From Heyndrickxia shackletonii (GTDB lineage: Bacteria > Bacillota > Bacilli > Bacillales > Bacillaceae_C): a stretch of DNA of 64,000 bases. Both the position numbers and the translations under genes were made by a program. The notes under the pieces were generated by a model. The model was not told where the DNA came from. It ran no database searches and saw nothing but the letters and a program-made list of their open reading frames with translations. Below are positions 61,541-64,000 of this stretch, piece by piece. Position 1 is the first letter of the stretch, and each line of letters begins with the position of its first letter. The stretch covers positions 1,660,090-1,724,089 of the forward strand of contig NZ_LJJC01000004.1 in assembly GCF_001420715.1 (NCBI RefSeq), in the 5' to 3' direction.

Positions 61541-62254
61541 ATGGCAAATGATTATAATCATCCAAACCGATCTCGCTCATTACAAAGAGCAAAACGCCGA
61601 AAAACAAATATCATTTTAAATTCATTAATTGTCATCGTAATATTGTTAATCGTCATTGTGGCGTGTACGATTTTTTTAGGCGGTGGAAAAAATGACAATA
61701 AAAACACTGCACCTGCAAATACGACACATACACAAGACAAAACAAAAAATACATCGAAAAATGAAAAAGATAATCAAAATAATGGCAATAACGACAACAG
61801 TACAGGTACAGTCAACGATAACAATGACCAGTCAGGAAATGCAACCGATGATAATCAATCGGATAATTCTTCTACTAATGAAAATGGCGATACCAGTTTA
61901 AATAATTCCGATGTTGTTGCAAATGAAGGCAATGACGGAAATGTGAAAAAAACATATGTTAATCCTAACTGGAAACCTGTTGGGACAAGTCAAACAGGAG
62001 GACATCAGTATTCATCTGATTCCAATTCTACTGATTGGAAGGAAAAAGAAAAAGCATTATCTTATGCAACTGGAATACCAACTGATCAAATAACAATCTG
62101 GTATATGTCACGTAGTGGTTCTGACTCTTCGGTGATCGGAACAATTACTTCTAAGAAAAACAAAAAAGCTTATCGTGTATATCTTGAATGGGTAGATGGC
62201 CAAGGCTGGAAACCTTCTAAAGTGGAAGAATTAGAACATAATGATAGGCAATAA
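61541..62254 (+). CDS. yrrS: YrrS-like membrane-anchored protein (DUF1510)
   Basis: 237 residues: a short basic N terminus, one membrane helix (about 24-47, IILNSLIVIVILLIVIVACTIFLGG), a long Asn/Asp/Ser/Thr-rich linker (about 50-130), then the DUF1510 domain (YVNPNWKPVGTSQTGGHQY...SYATGIPTDQITIWYMSR...WVDGQGWKPSKVEEL). It follows the PBP gene as in B. subtilis, where YrrS has been linked to division-site wall proteins. ATG behind GGGAGGG. Confidence 0.9.
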   Translation: MANDYNHPNRSRSLQRAKRRKTNIILNSLIVIVILLIVIVACTIFLGGGKNDNKNTAPANTTHTQDKTKNTSKNEKDNQNNGNNDNSTGTVNDNNDQSGNATDDNQSDNSSTNENGDTSLNNSDVVANEGNDGNVKKTYVNPNWKPVGTSQTGGHQYSSDSNSTDWKEKEKALSYATGIPTDQITIWYMSRSGSDSSVIGTITSKKNKKAYRVYLEWVDGQGWKPSKVEELEHNDRQ

Positions 62255-62255
62255 G

Positions 62256-62296
62256 AAAAAAGGATATTAATTCTCTGAATTAATATCCTTTTTTTA
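62256..62296. terminator. Bidirectional terminator between yrrS and the yrzA-like gene
   Basis: A perfect 18-bp stem: AAAAAAGGATATTAATTC, TCT loop, and its complement, then T. It lies between convergent genes. Confidence 0.9.
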
Positions 62297-62492
62297 GCTT
62301 AAAATGAACTACTGCAGAATAAAATCTTCTTCCGGATCCATCCACATGCATTTGATGAGAAACAGAGGCAACTTCAAGCATAATGGCTTTATTTTGATCA
62401 ATTTTTTCATTTATTTGCTTTTCTATCGTATCCAAATTAGTTCCTTCAAAAAATTCAATTTTATCTTCTATCATATCTAATTGAAAGTTCAT
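62280..62492 (-). CDS. yrzA: DUF2536 protein (YrzA-like)
   Basis: 70 residues: MNFQLDMIEDKIEFFEGTNL and a C-terminal half SVSHQMHVDGSGRRFYSAVVHFKLKK. This is the DUF2536 family found next to mtnN in Bacillus; the function is unknown. ATG at 62492 behind GGAGGGATT. Confidence 0.82.
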   Translation of the reverse strand: MNFQLDMIEDKIEFFEGTNLDTIEKQINEKIDQNKAIMLEVASVSHQMHVDGSGRRFYSAVVHFKLKKGY

Positions 62493-62549
62493 ACTAATCC
62501 CTCCAAAGATATTTTAGCTTTCCTAAAGAAACGATTCAAGGATTCACAG

Positions 62550-62578
62550 TATGTTTTCCCCTCTATTTGTTTTATAAT
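62550..62578 (+). promoter_or_regulatory. Possible promoter of mtnN
   Basis: TATAAT at 62573-62578; TATGTT 17 bases upstream is a poor -35. Confidence 0.4.
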
Positions 62579-62617
62579 AATGAAAGTATTGATTTTTGAT
62601 AAGAAAGAGGTAATGAA

Positions 62618-63310
62618 ATGAAAGCAGCTATAATTGGAGCAATGGAAGAAGAAGTAGCATTATTACGGGAGAATATTGAGAACCCTAAGCTTCAAAAGAT
62701 TGCGGGATATGAATTTATTTCCGGTACAATGAAAGATAAGGATGTTGTCCTTCTTCGATCAGGAATTGGGAAGGTAAATGCCGCAATGTCTACTTCGATT
62801 CTCTTACAGGAATATCAACCAAATGTCGTGATCAATACAGGGTCTGCCGGTGGATTTGATCCTAATCTTCATGTAGGAGATATTGTGATTTCCAGCGAAG
62901 TTCGTCATCATGATGTAGATGTTACAGCTTTTGGATATGAGTATGGACAAGTTCCGCAAATGCCCCCTGCTTTTATTGCAGACGAAAAATTGATAAAAAT
63001 TGCAGAGGATTGTGCAAATAGAATAAATGATATTCAAGTCGTAAAAGGACTTATTGCTACAGGAGATTCCTTTATGAGCGACCCCGCTAGAGTAGAATCT
63101 ATTCGTCATAAATTTCAAGACTTGCAAGCGGTAGAAATGGAAGCCGCTGCTATTGCGCAGGTTGCCTATCAATTTAACATACCTTTTGTCATAATCCGTG
63201 CATTATCTGATATTGCAGGACAAGAATCAAATATTTCATTTGACCAATTCCTTGAAAAAGCTGCCCTGCATTCGGCAAACATGGTAATGGATATTGTTTC
63301 AAAACTTTAA
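62618..63310 (+). CDS. mtnN: 5'-methylthioadenosine/S-adenosylhomocysteine nucleosidase
   Basis: Splits MTA and SAH, recycling SAM by-products. 230 residues: [20 protein letters not shown] (catalytic Glu12), [37 protein letters not shown] and the catalytic Asp in [12 protein letters not shown]. In B. subtilis it lies in yrrT-mtnN-mccA-mccB-yrhC; here yrrT and mccAB are missing. ATG behind GAAAGAGG. Confidence 0.97.
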   Translation: MKAAIIGAMEEEVALLRENIENPKLQKIAGYEFISGTMKDKDVVLLRSGIGKVNAAMSTSILLQEYQPNVVINTGSAGGFDPNLHVGDIVISSEVRHHDVDVTAFGYEYGQVPQMPPAFIADEKLIKIAEDCANRINDIQVVKGLIATGDSFMSDPARVESIRHKFQDLQAVEMEAAAIAQVAYQFNIPFVIIRALSDIAGQESNISFDQFLEKAALHSANMVMDIVSKL

Positions 63311-63447
63311 GAAGAAATTGTAAGATGTCTGGAAAAGTGCCTTTTTACACCATTTTTCCACTCATCCCTTTATTTACATACAATTTCCCTTACTATTCTA
63401 TGATAAAGTAGAGATATAGATTCATAGGGAAAGTAAGGTGTGTAAAT

Positions 63448-63705
63448 GTGAATAAAGAAAAAAATTTATTTGAAAAGATGAATGATTTTAAAAGATTTGG
63501 TTTTACTTTATTGGCATTAACAGCCTTTTTATATTTAGGTGCGGTCATGCCGATAGCTGGAAAAACATTAGTGAAAACTTATTCGTTAATAGGTGGAACC
63601 TTAGTACTGATCATTCTTTCTGCTTTATGCTTTTTATACTCAAATAAATGTCGAAATATATTGTTGGAATCGGAAGAGGGACAAGAATATCTGCAAAAAA
63701 AATAA
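63448..63705 (+). CDS. yrhC: YrhC-family membrane protein
   Basis: 85 residues with two membrane helices (about 15-35 and 45-66) and the YrhC pattern KMNDFKRFGFTLLALTAFLYLGAVMP. Start GTG at 63448 after a weak GTAAGG. It follows mtnN here, directly, whereas mccAB lie between in B. subtilis. The function is unknown. Confidence 0.85.
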   Translation: MNKEKNLFEKMNDFKRFGFTLLALTAFLYLGAVMPIAGKTLVKTYSLIGGTLVLIILSALCFLYSNKCRNILLESEEGQEYLQKK

Positions 63706-63725
63706 CGTTGTCAAAACGTTATTTC
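63702..63725 (+). terminator. Hairpin at the end of yrhC
   Basis: AAATAACGTT, loop, AACGTTATTT. A T run is missing because sequence of a different kind begins at once; it may be a terminator cut by the IS element. Confidence 0.55.
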
Positions 63726-63726
63726 A

Positions 63727-63772
63727 GACTGTAGACAAACTCGATGAAGATCGAGCTTGCCTACAGTCTTTT
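63727..63772 (+). repeat. Long hairpin at the left edge of the insertion sequence
   Basis: AGACTGTAGACAAACTCGAT and ATCGAGCTTGCCTACAGTCT pair with two or three mismatches around GAAG, followed by TTTTTT. It is either the IS left end or a terminator that shields the transposase gene. Confidence 0.5.
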
Positions 63773-63815
63773 TTGTTTTAAAATATAAATAGAAATAATA
63801 CTTGGGGTGATGAAG

Positions 63816-64000
63816 ATGCTTTCAAAACATAATTCCATTCAACGTGATCAAGTAGAAATGATCGCTTTAGACCAGTTGGTTCCCGAAAATCATTTAGTCC
63901 GAAAAATGGAGGCAGCGATTGATTTCTCTTTCATTTATGATTTAGTGGAAGAAACATATTCCGCAGTTGGACGCCCAAGTATTGATCCCGTGATCTTGAT
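63816..64000 (+). CDS. IS1182-family transposase, N-terminal part
   Basis: An open frame to the window end, 61 residues: MLSKHNSIQRDQVEMIALDQ, LVPENHLVRKMEAAIDFSFI, YDLVEETYSAVGRPSIDPVIL. The segment DQLVPxNHLxRK and the GRPSIDPVIL end mark the N-terminal domain of IS1182/IS5-like DDE transposases. ATG at 63816 behind GGGGTGA. The catalytic core is beyond the window. Confidence 0.85.
   Translation, partial: MLSKHNSIQRDQVEMIALDQLVPENHLVRKMEAAIDFSFIYDLVEETYSAVGRPSIDPVIL

Larger units (their letters stand above)
63727..64000 (+). mobile_element. Left part of an IS1182-type insertion sequence (cut by the window end)
   Basis: It comprises the hairpin at 63727 and the transposase start at 63816. 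The right end, terminal repeats and target duplication lie outside, so the left boundary is a guess. Confidence 0.5.

Noticed and set aside
61434-61619. ORF starting in repeat copy C
   Set aside because: It begins in the repeat core and continues out of frame through yrrS; no homology recognised and no ribosome site.

Overview
The window is a contiguous piece of the chromosome of a low-G+C, endospore-forming member of the Bacillaceae. Gene content and order match, with few interruptions, the rplU-to-yrhC stretch of Bacillus subtilis. The spore genes (spo0B, safA, a coxA-like lipoprotein gene, bofC, spoVB), the fused secDF, two T-box leaders and the 6S RNA between aspS and tcdA all fit that group. 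I do not assign a species: intergenic elements and the missing or added genes show it is not B. subtilis itself.

Layout. 1-1300: the end of an RNase E/G-type gene, then the autoregulated rplU-prp-rpmA ribosomal operon. 1457-4900: spo0B-obg and pheB-pheA. 4896-10490: the divergent NAD module, niaR-nadS on the minus strand and nadB-nadC-nadA on the plus strand, with a likely NiaR operator between them. 10528-14411: spore coat and late sporulation genes (safA, a CotS-like kinase-fold gene, a YhcN-type lipoprotein, bofC). 14518-18745: ruvAB, the queuosine genes queA and tgt, and yajC. 18760-24451: small membrane proteins, spoVB, comN, secDF. 24559-30457: recJ, apt, rel, dtd. 30498-36070: an SH3/amidase wall hydrolase, yrzK, and a T-box-controlled hisS-aspS operon. 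36147-37455: 6S RNA and tcdA. 37467-41298: a YtrA-type GntR regulator with an ABC exporter cluster and a long palindromic operator; this looks like an insertion relative to B. subtilis. 41278-50463: rarA, a YczE-type protein, cymR, iscS-mnmA, a TPR protein, recD2 and several small genes. 50514-59358: yrrI, T-box-controlled alaS, ireB-ruvX-yrzB, mltG, trmR, udk, greA. 59518-63725: pbpI-like PBP, yrrS, yrzA-like, mtnN, yrhC. 63816 to the end: the start of an IS1182-type transposase.

Functional themes. The window is rich in translation and tRNA metabolism: L21/L27 and the L27-processing protease, three aminoacyl-tRNA synthetases under two T-boxes, QueA/Tgt, TcdA, IscS-MnmA, TrmR, D-aminoacyl-tRNA deacylase and Rel. 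It is also rich in Holliday-junction and fork repair (RuvAB, RuvX, RecJ, RecD2, RarA) and in sporulation. Several genes use well-placed TTG start codons.

The least explained parts are non-coding. A short inverted-repeat (MITE-like) element of about 160 bp has three clear copies, each in the 5' region of a gene and in the same orientation, plus one degenerate copy. The hisS-aspS T-box has a specifier and bulge that do not fit simple tRNA-His sensing. A strong hairpin lies at the safA/kinase junction, where the two genes overlap. The greA leader looks structured. TrmR is present without the adjacent TrhP1/P2 pair. I did not find a wholly new multi-gene system; the repeat family and the T-box oddity are the most worthwhile leads.
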